The notes beneath the pieces were generated by a model. The model ran no database searches, was not told the origin of the DNA, and worked only from the letters and a program-made list of their open reading frames with translations. Below, piece by piece: positions 9,963-18,788 of a stretch of 64,000 nt of DNA (position 1 is the stretch's first letter; the number at the start of each line of letters is the position of its first letter). The DNA is from Bacteroides sp. M10. GTDB lineage: Bacteria > Bacteroidota > Bacteroidia > Bacteroidales > Bacteroidaceae. The position numbers were made by a program, and so were the translations under genes. The stretch is from positions 3,120,501 through 3,184,500 of the forward strand of contig NZ_CP060488.1 of NCBI RefSeq assembly GCF_014334015.1, read 5' to 3'.

Positions 9963-10757
9963 ATGGAAGAGAAACAAAATTTTCCCCGCGCTACAGGCTT
10001 TTCCGGTAAAATACTGATAGCTTTGCTTTTTATCCTTTCCGGGATTCTACTGTTTGCCCGTAATATGGGATGGATAACTTCAGAAGTATTTGATTTGATC
10101 GTATCCTGGCATTCACTCCTTATATTATTAGGTATATATGCAATGATTCGCCGCCATTTCATCGGTGGAATCATCCTTTTTCTGGCGGGTGTCTATTTTC
10201 TGATAGGAGGACTTTCCTGGTTGCCGGAGAATTCACAGGCAATGGTGTGGCCCCTCGCTCTGATAATAGCAGGTATTTTATTTATCTTCAAACCCGGCAG
10301 AAATAAGAGGGCGCAATGGGCTCGTCAGCATACAATGGAACATCGTCGGCAATGGATGAAGATGCATCAGGGTAGACCCGGCATGAACTTTGAGAGTGAG
10401 CAACAACAATCGGAATCAGTAGATGGCTTTTTGCGTTCGGAGAATGTCTGGGGAGCTGCACGTCACGTAGTACTTGATGAGTTGTTTAAAGGAGCCATGA
10501 TTCGTACCTCTTTCGGAGGAACAACTATTGATCTTCGCCATACCCATATTGCACCGGGAGAAACCTATATTGATTTGGATTGCAGTTGGGGAGGAGTCGA
10601 GATTTATGTCCCGTCGGATTGGACAGTCGTGTTCAAATGCAATGCTTTCTTTGGAGGATGTGATGACAAACGCTGGCAAAATGGGAATGTAAACAAGGAG
10701 AGTATATTGGTCATTCGTGGAACGCTTTCTTTCGGAGGTTTGGAAGTTAAAGACTAG
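9963..10757 (+). CDS. LiaF-like four-TM membrane protein
   Basis: A 264-residue inner-membrane protein. Four hydrophobic segments (about 16-32, 50-62, 66-84, 93-109) are followed by a basic linker and a soluble C-terminal beta-rich domain (about 160-264). This architecture matches proteins of the LiaF / DUF5668 type, whose C-terminal domain (DUF2154-like) senses or modulates envelope-stress regulators in other phyla. The C-terminal part has repeated Gly/Trp strands such as LDCSWGGVEIYVPSDW and RGTLSFGGLEV. The stop is 3 bp before the LytTR gene, so the two are translationally coupled and probably form one regulatory unit. No link to pectin is visible other than its position between the two halves of the locus. 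Confidence 0.75.
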   Translation: MEEKQNFPRATGFSGKILIALLFILSGILLFARNMGWITSEVFDLIVSWHSLLILLGIYAMIRRHFIGGIILFLAGVYFLIGGLSWLPENSQAMVWPLALIIAGILFIFKPGRNKRAQWARQHTMEHRRQWMKMHQGRPGMNFESEQQQSESVDGFLRSENVWGAARHVVLDELFKGAMIRTSFGGTTIDLRHTHIAPGETYIDLDCSWGGVEIYVPSDWTVVFKCNAFFGGCDDKRWQNGNVNKESILVIRGTLSFGGLEVKD

Positions 10758-10760
10758 CGT

Positions 10761-11579
10761 ATGAAAGCACATCCGATAATAGATTATCCATTCCGCTGGA
10801 TTCCGATGCTGGTGCTGGCGTTGATTCTGGTTGCGACACAGGTGGCTTTAGTCTGTGGATATACCGGAAACGACTATCTTCCTGCTCTGGTAGATGGAGT
10901 GGCAACAATTGGTTGGCTGGCAGCCATAGCCTATTTGGCCTGGTTTGTGGTCGGTCTTGTTTCGTTGTTCCAGACGGATATAATCATGATAATCGTTGGA
11001 AGCCTGTTATGGCTGGCGGGTAGTTTTATGATCTGTGATATCATGGTGAGGATTGTAGGCGTATCCTATATTCCTTTTGCGCAGACAATACCTTTCCGGT
11101 TACTGTTCGGACTGCCAACCTTGATTGCCATTACTTTATGGTATCGCCTGATCGTAACTAAAGAAGAAGTACAGAATCAGGAACTGGATAAAGAATTGGC
11201 TGCGCATCAGCTAACTGTGACCGAACAACAAGGAGAACCACAGACAGAATTAATAGATCGCATTACGGTGAAAGACGGTTCCCGCATTCATCTGGTAAAG
11301 ACAGACGAACTGATCTACATACAAGCCTGTGGAGATTATGTAATGTTGATAACCCCTACCGGAGAATATCTGAAAGAACAAACTATGAAATATTTTGAGA
11401 CCCATCTGTCTCCTGATACTTTTGTTCGTGTACATCGTTCTACGATTGTCAACGTAACACAAATTTCGCGAGTCGAGCTTTTCGGAAAAGAAACTTATCA
11501 GTTGTTATTGAAGACTGGCGTGAAACTAAAAGTAAGTCTTTCCGGTTACCGGTTATTAAAAGAGCGATTGGGGATCTAA
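10761..11579 (+). CDS. Membrane-anchored LytTR DNA-binding regulator
   Basis: A 272-residue transcription factor with four N-terminal transmembrane segments (about 13-33, 45-65, 71-93, 108-130), a short acidic linker (about 135-160) and a C-terminal LytTR domain (about 167-270). LytTR hallmarks are DELIYIQACGDYVML and FVRVHRSTIVNVTQI, ending in LSGYRLLKERL. There is no receiver domain, so it is not a classical response regulator; signalling must come through the membrane domain or its LiaF-like partner. It may control its own operon or the neighbouring PL1 gene, whose promoter lies about 80 bp downstream, but targets are not shown by the sequence. Confidence 0.85.
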   Translation: MKAHPIIDYPFRWIPMLVLALILVATQVALVCGYTGNDYLPALVDGVATIGWLAAIAYLAWFVVGLVSLFQTDIIMIIVGSLLWLAGSFMICDIMVRIVGVSYIPFAQTIPFRLLFGLPTLIAITLWYRLIVTKEEVQNQELDKELAAHQLTVTEQQGEPQTELIDRITVKDGSRIHLVKTDELIYIQACGDYVMLITPTGEYLKEQTMKYFETHLSPDTFVRVHRSTIVNVTQISRVELFGKETYQLLLKTGVKLKVSLSGYRLLKERLGI

Positions 11580-11659
11580 AATTTGTTCAATCTTATCATA
11601 AAAACTGATTTTTCCCCCATATCGGTCAAAAAATGAATGTCAGAATGAAAAGCTTCCAC

Positions 11660-11667
11660 TACTTTTG
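11660..11667 (+). promoter_or_regulatory. Putative -7 element for the PL1 gene
   Basis: TACTTTTG matches TAnnTTTG and lies 30 bp before the ATG at 11698. It overlaps an in-frame TTG at 11665, which rules that TTG out as the translation start. No convincing -33 element is seen. Confidence 0.55.
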
Positions 11668-11697
11668 TTTCCATCATCTAATAATGTGAATAAGGAA

Positions 11698-13227
11698 ATG
11701 AAAAGAAAATTAGTTTATGTTTGTCTGCTGGCAATGGTTGCGGGAGGAATGATGTCCTTTTCCTATGACATACCCGAAAAACAGGAGACAGGCGTCCGGG
11801 AAGATCGAGTGATCTCTTTTCCCGGAGCTGAAGGACACGGTAGATACACGACAGGCGGCCGTGGTGGTAAAGTGTATCATGTGACTTCTTTGGAAGACGA
11901 TGGTTCGCAGGGGACTTTACGTTGGGCTTTGAAACAAAATGGACCTAAAACGATTGTCTTTGATGTGGCAGGTACGATTTATCTGAAATCGGAATTACGA
12001 ACAGGGAAAGATCATCTCACCATTGCAGGACAGACTTCTCCCGGAGGGATCTGTCTGGCTGATTATGGCTTTTCTATTAATTCTAATAATGTAATTATCC
12101 GTTTTCTTCGTTTCCGCCCCGGAGAAGTCAGTGGGAAAGAACCCGATGGGTTGGGCGGCTGTGATAAAAAGGATATTATGGTAGACCATTGCTCTGTCAG
12201 TTGGAGTGTGGATGAATGTCTTTCCGTCTATGGTATGGAAAACTCTACGGTACAATGGTGTATTGGCTCTGAAGCATTAAGAAAAGCGACTCATGTAAAA
12301 GGGGCACATGGATATGGAGGCAATTGGGGAGGACATAAAGCTTCTTATCACCATAACCTGATCGCTCACTGTGAGAGTCGCGTGCCTCGTCTGGGCCCTC
12401 GTCCTTCTACATTAGCTCTTGGCGAATGTGTTGATATCCGGAATAATGTTTTCTACAACTGGGCTGGAAACGGCTGCTATGGCGGGGAAGATCAGCATGT
12501 CAATATCGTCAATAACTATTATAAACCGGGACCGGCAACAAAACAGGCTTCCAAACAGGTGCAATATCGTATTGCCAAAGTCGGAGTTTATCCGCAAGCT
12601 TATGTTTACGTTGATGGAGAACCCAAAAAGAACTTAGCTTTTCAACCTTACCTGCAGAAATGGGGAACTTTCTATATTGATGGAAATAAGATAGAAGGAA
12701 ACAACAAAGTTACTGCCGATAACTGGATGGACGGAGTCTATGCCCAGTTGAAGAATGATGAAAAAGTAGATTTCCTCTGGACAGAAGATGCCAAAGAATC
12801 TATCCGTCTGAAAGAACCTCTTGATTTTGGAGTAATCACTACTTATTCGGCTGACAAGGCTTATGAACAGGTAATGAACTATGCAGGTTGCTGTAATTAT
12901 CGTGATGAAGTAGACAAACGTATCATCTCCGACACCCGGAAAGGAACGGCAACTTTCACCGGAGAAGGAAATAAACCCGGATTTATCAATAGCCCCAAAG
13001 ACACAGGCGACTCTCCCTGGCCAGAATTATCAATAGCAGGTCTTTCGGCACCGGTAGATTCGGACGGTGATGGCATACCTGATGAGTGGGAAATAAAAAA
13101 CGGACTTGATCCGAATAATCCCGTAGATGGAAATACAAAAACGAAAGATCCGAATGGACAATATACGAATCTTGAGGTATATTTGAATAGTTTGGTGCAA
13201 CATATAGTCGATGCACAGAACAAATAG
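11698..13227 (+). CDS. PL1 pectate lyase, secreted, with C-terminal calcium-binding repeat
   Basis: A 509-residue pectate lyase. The start is taken as the ATG at 11698, because the longer in-frame TTG start (11665) lies inside the -7 promoter element. The N-terminus is a hydrophobic signal without a lipobox, so the enzyme is probably periplasmic or released. The PL1 fold begins at ISFPGAEGHGRYTTGGRGG (39-57); DHCSVSWSVDECLS (163-176), AHGYGGNWGGH (203-213) and RVPRLGPRP (228-236) are conserved lyase segments. DSDGDGIPDEWE (454-465) then LDPNNP is a thrombospondin-3/dockerin-like calcium loop common at the C-terminus of Bacteroides PL1 enzymes. It is a single-gene unit with its own promoter and a strong terminator. 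Confidence 0.92.
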   Translation: MKRKLVYVCLLAMVAGGMMSFSYDIPEKQETGVREDRVISFPGAEGHGRYTTGGRGGKVYHVTSLEDDGSQGTLRWALKQNGPKTIVFDVAGTIYLKSELRTGKDHLTIAGQTSPGGICLADYGFSINSNNVIIRFLRFRPGEVSGKEPDGLGGCDKKDIMVDHCSVSWSVDECLSVYGMENSTVQWCIGSEALRKATHVKGAHGYGGNWGGHKASYHHNLIAHCESRVPRLGPRPSTLALGECVDIRNNVFYNWAGNGCYGGEDQHVNIVNNYYKPGPATKQASKQVQYRIAKVGVYPQAYVYVDGEPKKNLAFQPYLQKWGTFYIDGNKIEGNNKVTADNWMDGVYAQLKNDEKVDFLWTEDAKESIRLKEPLDFGVITTYSADKAYEQVMNYAGCCNYRDEVDKRIISDTRKGTATFTGEGNKPGFINSPKDTGDSPWPELSIAGLSAPVDSDGDGIPDEWEIKNGLDPNNPVDGNTKTKDPNGQYTNLEVYLNSLVQHIVDAQNK

Positions 13228-13266
13228 GTAATCAGCAATTCTCCGTTCAATGCGGTGAATTTAGAT

Positions 13267-13317
13267 GATATGCCCTTCAGGTGTTTTATGATAACACTTG
13301 AAGGGCATATCTTTTTT
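13267..13317 (+). terminator. Strong intrinsic terminator after PL1
   Basis: A 19-bp stem (13267-13285 with 13293-13311, one G-U pair), a 7-nt loop and then six T. It ends the PL1 transcript and insulates the downstream operon. Confidence 0.9.
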
Positions 13318-13488
13318 GTACATGGCTATACTTGAGGGGCACTTTTTTACCCCAGTCCGTTTTTTACTCCTTTTCTACTAAATCTTACTCTATCTTCTCT
13401 TGCTTAATCCTCAATTTTGCACTGGTGAAAGAACAAAGAATTCACTCTAGCGAAAAACATCATTAATATACAATGAAAATCTAAACAA

Positions 13489-13533
13489 ATGAGAAACATG
13501 AAGCCAGCACTTATAATAGCCAATCCTCCTTAG
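13489..13533 (+). other. Possible 14-residue leader peptide
   Basis: A short reading frame (MRNMKPALIIANPP, then TAG), 89 bp before the first gene of the large plus-strand operon. It is followed at once by a weak inverted repeat (AGGC...GCCT). It could be a leader peptide or the degraded start of a former gene. The rest of the 13318-13622 gap is AT-rich with a partial -7-like TATCTTTA (13593-13600) and no other recognisable feature. Confidence 0.2.
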
Positions 13534-13622
13534 GCTTGAATCCGCCTTTTAAAGAAAAAGGGCATAGAATTTTTATTCTTTTAATAATTGCATATCTTTA
13601 AATTATATATAAACTAATATTT

Positions 13623-14507
13623 ATGAAACATCTAGCAAGTTTATTTCTTCTGTCATTTCTGCTTTGCTGTTCTTGTTCACAGCAAATGGATGATGAATGG
13701 AAACCGAATGAACAACTTCCCAATGTGCCCGAAACCCACCCGGTTGGCGTTTCTTTCAGTAGGGCTAGTCTTGAAACTTTTGCTGAACATGGAATTACAG
13801 AGGTCGGTGTTTATGTCTACCTGCAAGATTCCATGGTATATGGAAAAAATCTCCCTTTAAATAATGGAGATTTAAAAGTTGACCTTCCTTTAGGAGAAAA
13901 TCTGCAAACCTTCATCGTGGCAAATGCCGATCATCTGGTGGATACAGATAGTCTTTCCAAAGTGGTAGTTTATCAGGATGCTCATATTCAAAAGCCGGTT
14001 TATATTTCGGATGTCGTAGGCTTTACTTCAGATAACTCGGTCAGTTCGCTCAACGTAGAATTGAAACGTTTAGTCGGGCAAGCAGTGTTCCAGCCGAAAG
14101 AGACGGAGGAGGAATTGAGTGCTATCACTCGTTTTGACCAGTTGAATGTCACTTTTACAAATGTGGCAATAGGCTATAAAGTAAAGAGTAAAGAATGTAT
14201 TACAGAAAATGTGACCATCTCCACTAATCTTTCTACCGGCTTTGGAGCTTCGGTTTATTCATTTCCCACAGTGAATGGAGATTCCAGAACATCTATAGAT
14301 GTGGTATATCTGAAAGGAGGCGAGGAGGTGAATCGCATCATCAGCCCTCTTGATACCGGTATAGGCTTTGAGTCTTCCAAGCGTTCTACCGTACATATGA
14401 AAATTACGGATGAGAATTACTTGGACGAGCCGTGGCCTTCGGTACGCACAGTCATGTATAAGAGTACATCCACTCAACCGTTTACAATAGAAGTTTCAGA
14501 ATTTTAA
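13623..14507 (+). CDS. Lipoprotein, FimB/Mfa2-like or fimbrillin-like fold, function unknown
   Basis: A 294-residue protein with a Cys-rich lipoprotein signal (LLCCSCS, residues 13-19). The body alternates beta strands in a way that resembles the FimB/Mfa2 and fimbrillin-like lipoproteins of Bacteroidales, e.g. NLQTFIVANADHLVDTD and STVHMKITDENY near the end. I cannot assign a catalytic function. It is the first gene of the nine-gene pectin operon, 12 bp before the next lipoprotein. With that neighbour it probably forms a surface complex, either a glycan-binding component or an assembly partner. The assignment rests on a general pattern only. Confidence 0.55.
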   Translation: MKHLASLFLLSFLLCCSCSQQMDDEWKPNEQLPNVPETHPVGVSFSRASLETFAEHGITEVGVYVYLQDSMVYGKNLPLNNGDLKVDLPLGENLQTFIVANADHLVDTDSLSKVVVYQDAHIQKPVYISDVVGFTSDNSVSSLNVELKRLVGQAVFQPKETEEELSAITRFDQLNVTFTNVAIGYKVKSKECITENVTISTNLSTGFGASVYSFPTVNGDSRTSIDVVYLKGGEEVNRIISPLDTGIGFESSKRSTVHMKITDENYLDEPWPSVRTVMYKSTSTQPFTIEVSEF

Positions 14508-14519
14508 AACAGGAGTTAT

Positions 14520-16325
14520 ATGAGAAATATATTCTATTCACTGACGGGAATAATGCTCCTGTTGGGAATAACAGCTTGTTCGGAAGAAGAACGATATGCC
14601 ACTTCGGTAGTAAAAGAGATACAACTGTTTCTGGATGACGAACCGTGGGCGGTGAACACAGGTGCCTCTAACAAACCCCTGTTTATCTATACAGCCGATG
14701 GTGAGTATGTAGCCAACTATTCGTCGCTTTATCGCTTTCAGTTGGCCAATGGGAGTTATAACATTATTTCTACCACACAATCCGATTCTATTCCCAGTCC
14801 GAAGAATCTGAATGATATTGTGATACATCAGGATCCAACGGCTAAAACAAAATATGCCATTTCGGCACCGGTGACGTATAAATCCCCGTTCGACGAACCG
14901 CTTACTGTGCGTATGTACAATCGTACAGGTGTGCTTCGACTGAAGTCTACCGATCGTAAATCGGATAAAAGCTACTCGAAATTACGCGCAGTCGTTTCTT
15001 CACCAATATCAGGATATAAACTATCAGATGCAACTTTTGTAAAAGCTCCGACAGATGTGCAACGCGAGAAAGAAACAACAACCGGTGGAGTGAACTACAC
15101 CGATGACTTTGTATTGTTTCAAACGCAAAGCGAAGGCGGAACAGTATCCGTGCGTATCGACTATCTGGATAAGAATAATACGGTAATCCAATCTAAAGCT
15201 ATCGATGGCACATTCCCCATCTTGCCTGATGATACGGTACAAGTGGCGTTTGCACTGAACAACGTAGATGAACCGATCATACAAGATTACACTGTAACAA
15301 TTGCTTCGGAAGGATGGAACGAAGAAGATATCAATCCGGAAGCTCCGATGAGAATACCTGACGGATACAGATATGTAAGTCCGGAAGAGAACCTTGAATC
15401 GATCTGTAAGTCAATGCTGGCAGATGCTTCAGTGAACGAGGTGAAACTTTTCCTGAAAGCGGGTGCTACTTATAAATTAGGTACACAGACCGAAATACCG
15501 AAAGCCCTTTATATCATGGGACAGACACCGGGTGATGGTGAAGCATTGGCATTTATGGAGATGGGTAACATGAGTATCAACTGCCCTGATGCTATTATTG
15601 AAGCCTTCCACTTCGAGAATCTGAAAATAAAGGTGACCACTTCCGACTTCTTTAAATTTAAGAATCAAGCTTTCCATGTAGCTACTATCTCTTGGAAGAA
15701 CTGTGAAATCAGTGATTTGGTACGTACAATGTGGTATCAGGAAGTAGATGCCGACCAAAAGCAGATTGCTGACAATATTGTAATAGAAGATTGTCGTTTC
15801 TTAGGTTTGAATTCCGGTGGAAGTGGGTTGTTCGGTCTTTCTACGAAGAAAGATGCGCCGGTACACAACTTTGTATTCAAGAATTCTACGTTCCATGCCA
15901 ATAATCTGTCAAGAGCTCTGATAACAGGTTTGGGTAGTATGACAGGAGAGCTGAATGTAACAGTAGAGAACTGTACATTCGTGAGTATGGCTCCTGCTGC
16001 AATGACTTTCTTTGACTTAAATCCGAAGAATACTTCTTCATTCAACCTGATTGTCCGTAATAATCTCTTTAGCGGTGTTTGTGAAGCCGGTCAGGGAACC
16101 TGGTTTACTACAAGAAACGTTACCGGCAAGACTTTTGAGAACAACTATCGCACCAATGGCTTTGTAGTGGCTAACTGGGGAGTCGATACCGCTGAAATAC
16201 CGGTAGAAACAGCTCTCCCTATGGAAACACTCTTCAAAGATGTGGCTGGTAGAGATTTCACTATTACCGATAAAAACTCCGAAGTATATACAAATGGAAT
16301 TGGTGATCCGCATTGGATTAAATAA
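14520..16325 (+). CDS. Two-part surface lipoprotein: beta-sandwich N-terminus plus DUF4957/DUF5123-type beta-helix
   Basis: A 601-residue lipoprotein with a clear lipobox GITAC (Cys20). Residues about 25-270 form a beta-rich, fimbrillin-like region; residues about 280-590 form a parallel beta-helix of the non-catalytic type found in pectin loci (repeated strands such as HNFVFKNSTFHANN and LNVTVENCTFVSM). It ends GDPHWIK, a variant of the GDxRW C-terminal signature. No PL or CE8 active-site motif is present. It is likely a cell-surface pectin-binding protein; this is inferred from fold and operon position. AGGAG lies 6 nt before the ATG, a fair Shine-Dalgarno. Confidence 0.72.
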   Translation: MRNIFYSLTGIMLLLGITACSEEERYATSVVKEIQLFLDDEPWAVNTGASNKPLFIYTADGEYVANYSSLYRFQLANGSYNIISTTQSDSIPSPKNLNDIVIHQDPTAKTKYAISAPVTYKSPFDEPLTVRMYNRTGVLRLKSTDRKSDKSYSKLRAVVSSPISGYKLSDATFVKAPTDVQREKETTTGGVNYTDDFVLFQTQSEGGTVSVRIDYLDKNNTVIQSKAIDGTFPILPDDTVQVAFALNNVDEPIIQDYTVTIASEGWNEEDINPEAPMRIPDGYRYVSPEENLESICKSMLADASVNEVKLFLKAGATYKLGTQTEIPKALYIMGQTPGDGEALAFMEMGNMSINCPDAIIEAFHFENLKIKVTTSDFFKFKNQAFHVATISWKNCEISDLVRTMWYQEVDADQKQIADNIVIEDCRFLGLNSGGSGLFGLSTKKDAPVHNFVFKNSTFHANNLSRALITGLGSMTGELNVTVENCTFVSMAPAAMTFFDLNPKNTSSFNLIVRNNLFSGVCEAGQGTWFTTRNVTGKTFENNYRTNGFVVANWGVDTAEIPVETALPMETLFKDVAGRDFTITDKNSEVYTNGIGDPHWIK

Positions 16326-16359
16326 TCAATAGAGTATTAACAATATAAAGATATAAAAC

Positions 16360-18747
16360 ATGAGATATTTTCTATTCATATTATTGGTAGGATTGTTGAG
16401 CGCATGTAGTTCGGACGACGAATCTAATGCGGGTGCAACAGCTGCCAAACTGGAAGTGTCGAAGAATGAGGTGAAGTTGAGTAACGTAGACGGTTCGTTT
16501 ACAATCAACGTAACGGCTACCTCTACATGGACTGCCGAAGTGACCTCGACAGGCGACTGGTTGACTATATCAAAAAGCTCCGGAGAGGGGAATGGTGATC
16601 TCCGTTTGTTTTTTACCGAGAATACAGACGGTCCCAAGCGCACCGGAACAGTAAAAGTATCAATGTCGGGTGCAGGCTCGACATTGGAACAAGAGATTAG
16701 CGTAGAGCAACTGGGGGCCGATCCCGATATTTTGTTTGATTATTCATCAGACCCTTTGTCATTCCGGGGAGGTACATTCACCTGCAAAGTAGTGGCAAAT
16801 GTGGAATGGGAACTGGAGATAGCAGCAGAGTACGACTGGATCAAGTTGAAGGAAGCAACTCCCAGAACCCGCAGTTTTGTGACGGATGAAGTAACATTTG
16901 CCGTAGATGCAAATGCAAACAAAACCAGAACAGCCGTCCTGATATTCAAATCCGTAGGAGATTATACATTGCAGCGTGTCCTGAAAGTGACACAAGACGG
17001 TGTAAGCGGTGAGGTGACGATAGAACAGGATGAGTATATCATTCCTTATAAATGTCCTAAACTGGTTATCTCGGCTCCGCAAGGAGAAAACCCGGTAGAT
17101 TACGATGCTGTAATATCCGAGAGTTGGATTACGCAGGATAAGAAAAACTCTACTGCCAATGAAGTCGTATTGAATATCGAAAATAATGAAACAGTCTTCC
17201 CACGTACAGCAACGGTAGAGATGTTGGATAAAGTAATTACCATCTTCCAATATGGTAAACCCGATACAAGCATCGGTGACGATCATTCTACTTCTATACT
17301 CGCTTTCCCGGGTGCCGAAGGTGGCGGTCGTTTTACTACCGGTGGCCGTGGGGGAGAAATCTATCGGGTGACAACTCTGGCAGATTATAACAAAAACGAA
17401 ACTCCTATTGAGGGCAGTTTGCGATACGGAATTGAAAAGTCCAATCAACCGCGTACCATCATCTTTGATGTATCCGGTATCATCGAATTGAAAAGAGGAT
17501 TGTATCTGAATGAATTTCCTAATTTGAGTATCATCGGTCAGACTGCACCGGGTGACGGTATCACACTGAAGAATTACAACTTCACCTTTAATCTTTCTAA
17601 AGACCCGGCTATAGGTGCAGGCTCCAGCCTGAATGCTATTGTTCGTTTCTTGCGTTGCCGTCCGGGCGATCAGTTTGCCGATTATGGAGAAGATGCTATT
17701 GGCGGACGTTATTTCAAAGATGCCATTATCGATCACATTACAGCCGGATGGAGCGTGGATGAGACACTGACTTTCTATGGCGTACAGAACTTTACGGCAC
17801 AATGGTGCATTGCTTCTGAAAGTATGAACTTGTCTAACCACGCTAAGGGTGCACATGGATATGGTGCTATGTTTAGTGGCGACAATGCTTCGTTCCACCA
17901 CATACTGTTAGCGCATCACGGTAGCCGCTGTCCGCGTATCTCCGATTTGTCAGCTCCCGGTACACAGGAATCTTATGATTTTACCGGATATTTTGATGTA
18001 CGCAATAATGTTTATTACAACTGGAGTGGAAGAGGACAGGGCAGTTATGGCGGAAAGTATGCTACTTTTAATCTAACCAATTGCTATTATAAGCCGGGAC
18101 CCGCTACCGGAACAAACAATCGTTCTTACCGTATCCTGTCAAGTGATCCTACTGCCAGAGCTTACATCAATGGCAACTATGTATTGGGTAATACCAGTGT
18201 TACGGCTGATAACTGGACAGAGGGTGTTTGGGGACAATTTGACTCCTCATTGGGTACGGTTCCTGAAGCGGAAAAGCAAGCTATGAAGATGGCAGATTAC
18301 CAACCTTATAGCAAACTGACCAATCATACGGCTGAACAGGCTTACGATAGAGTGCTCGAATATGCCGGAGCTTCTTTGCGCAGAGATGTGATAGACCAGC
18401 GTGTGGTTCGTGAAGTGAGGAATGGTACTTACACCTATATAGGTTCCAAGCCCGAAGAAGATGGTAAAGCCAAACAACCGGGTATCATTGATACGGTATC
18501 AGATACTGAAGGTTACATTGATGTGAAATCATTGAAACCCTGGCCAGATACGGATGGTGACGGTATTCCTGATATTTGGGAAGAAGCTTACGGGCTGGAC
18601 CCTAACGATCCGAGTGATGCACAAAAGATCAGTTCGTCAGTTGATCCTAACGGACGCTATCCGAACATCGAAGTTTATTTTCACAACCTGGTTCAGCATA
18701 TCATTTACTATCAGAACCAAGGCGGAATAGTGATGGAAAAGAAATAA
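16360..18747 (+). CDS. BACON-PL1 pectate lyase lipoprotein
   Basis: A 795-residue surface lyase. Lipobox LLSAC (Cys16) is followed by three BACON-like Ig domains (about 30-118, 125-216, 219-298); the first has the family's WTAEVTSTGDWLTISKSSG pattern. These usually act as spacers or carbohydrate or mucin contacts. The PL1 domain starts at LAFPGAEGGGRFTTGGRGG (314-332); IIDHITAGWSVDETLTFYG (456-474) and AHGYGAMFSGDN (498-509) are conserved lyase segments. A DTDGDGIPDIWE calcium-loop repeat sits near the C-terminus, as in the PL1 at 11698-13227. It is a surface endo-acting enzyme that probably starts pectin breakdown for the SusCD encoded directly after it (41-bp gap). Confidence 0.93.
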   Translation: MRYFLFILLVGLLSACSSDDESNAGATAAKLEVSKNEVKLSNVDGSFTINVTATSTWTAEVTSTGDWLTISKSSGEGNGDLRLFFTENTDGPKRTGTVKVSMSGAGSTLEQEISVEQLGADPDILFDYSSDPLSFRGGTFTCKVVANVEWELEIAAEYDWIKLKEATPRTRSFVTDEVTFAVDANANKTRTAVLIFKSVGDYTLQRVLKVTQDGVSGEVTIEQDEYIIPYKCPKLVISAPQGENPVDYDAVISESWITQDKKNSTANEVVLNIENNETVFPRTATVEMLDKVITIFQYGKPDTSIGDDHSTSILAFPGAEGGGRFTTGGRGGEIYRVTTLADYNKNETPIEGSLRYGIEKSNQPRTIIFDVSGIIELKRGLYLNEFPNLSIIGQTAPGDGITLKNYNFTFNLSKDPAIGAGSSLNAIVRFLRCRPGDQFADYGEDAIGGRYFKDAIIDHITAGWSVDETLTFYGVQNFTAQWCIASESMNLSNHAKGAHGYGAMFSGDNASFHHILLAHHGSRCPRISDLSAPGTQESYDFTGYFDVRNNVYYNWSGRGQGSYGGKYATFNLTNCYYKPGPATGTNNRSYRILSSDPTARAYINGNYVLGNTSVTADNWTEGVWGQFDSSLGTVPEAEKQAMKMADYQPYSKLTNHTAEQAYDRVLEYAGASLRRDVIDQRVVREVRNGTYTYIGSKPEEDGKAKQPGIIDTVSDTEGYIDVKSLKPWPDTDGDGIPDIWEEAYGLDPNDPSDAQKISSSVDPNGRYPNIEVYFHNLVQHIIYYQNQGGIVMEKK

Positions 18748-18788
18748 TGGTGTGGAGCAAATAAATCTATTTACAATAAAAGCATAGA

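Noticed and set aside
13500..13560. tRNA-like stretch GGCTTGAATCC
   Set aside because: No cloverleaf can be drawn and the T-loop consensus is not met.
16759..17901. Long minus-strand open frame (about 380 codons) opposite the BACON-PL1 gene
   Set aside because: It is antisense to a clear PL1 gene, has no signal or domain, and is rich in Cys, Ile, Tyr and His as expected from reverse reading of the sense codons.
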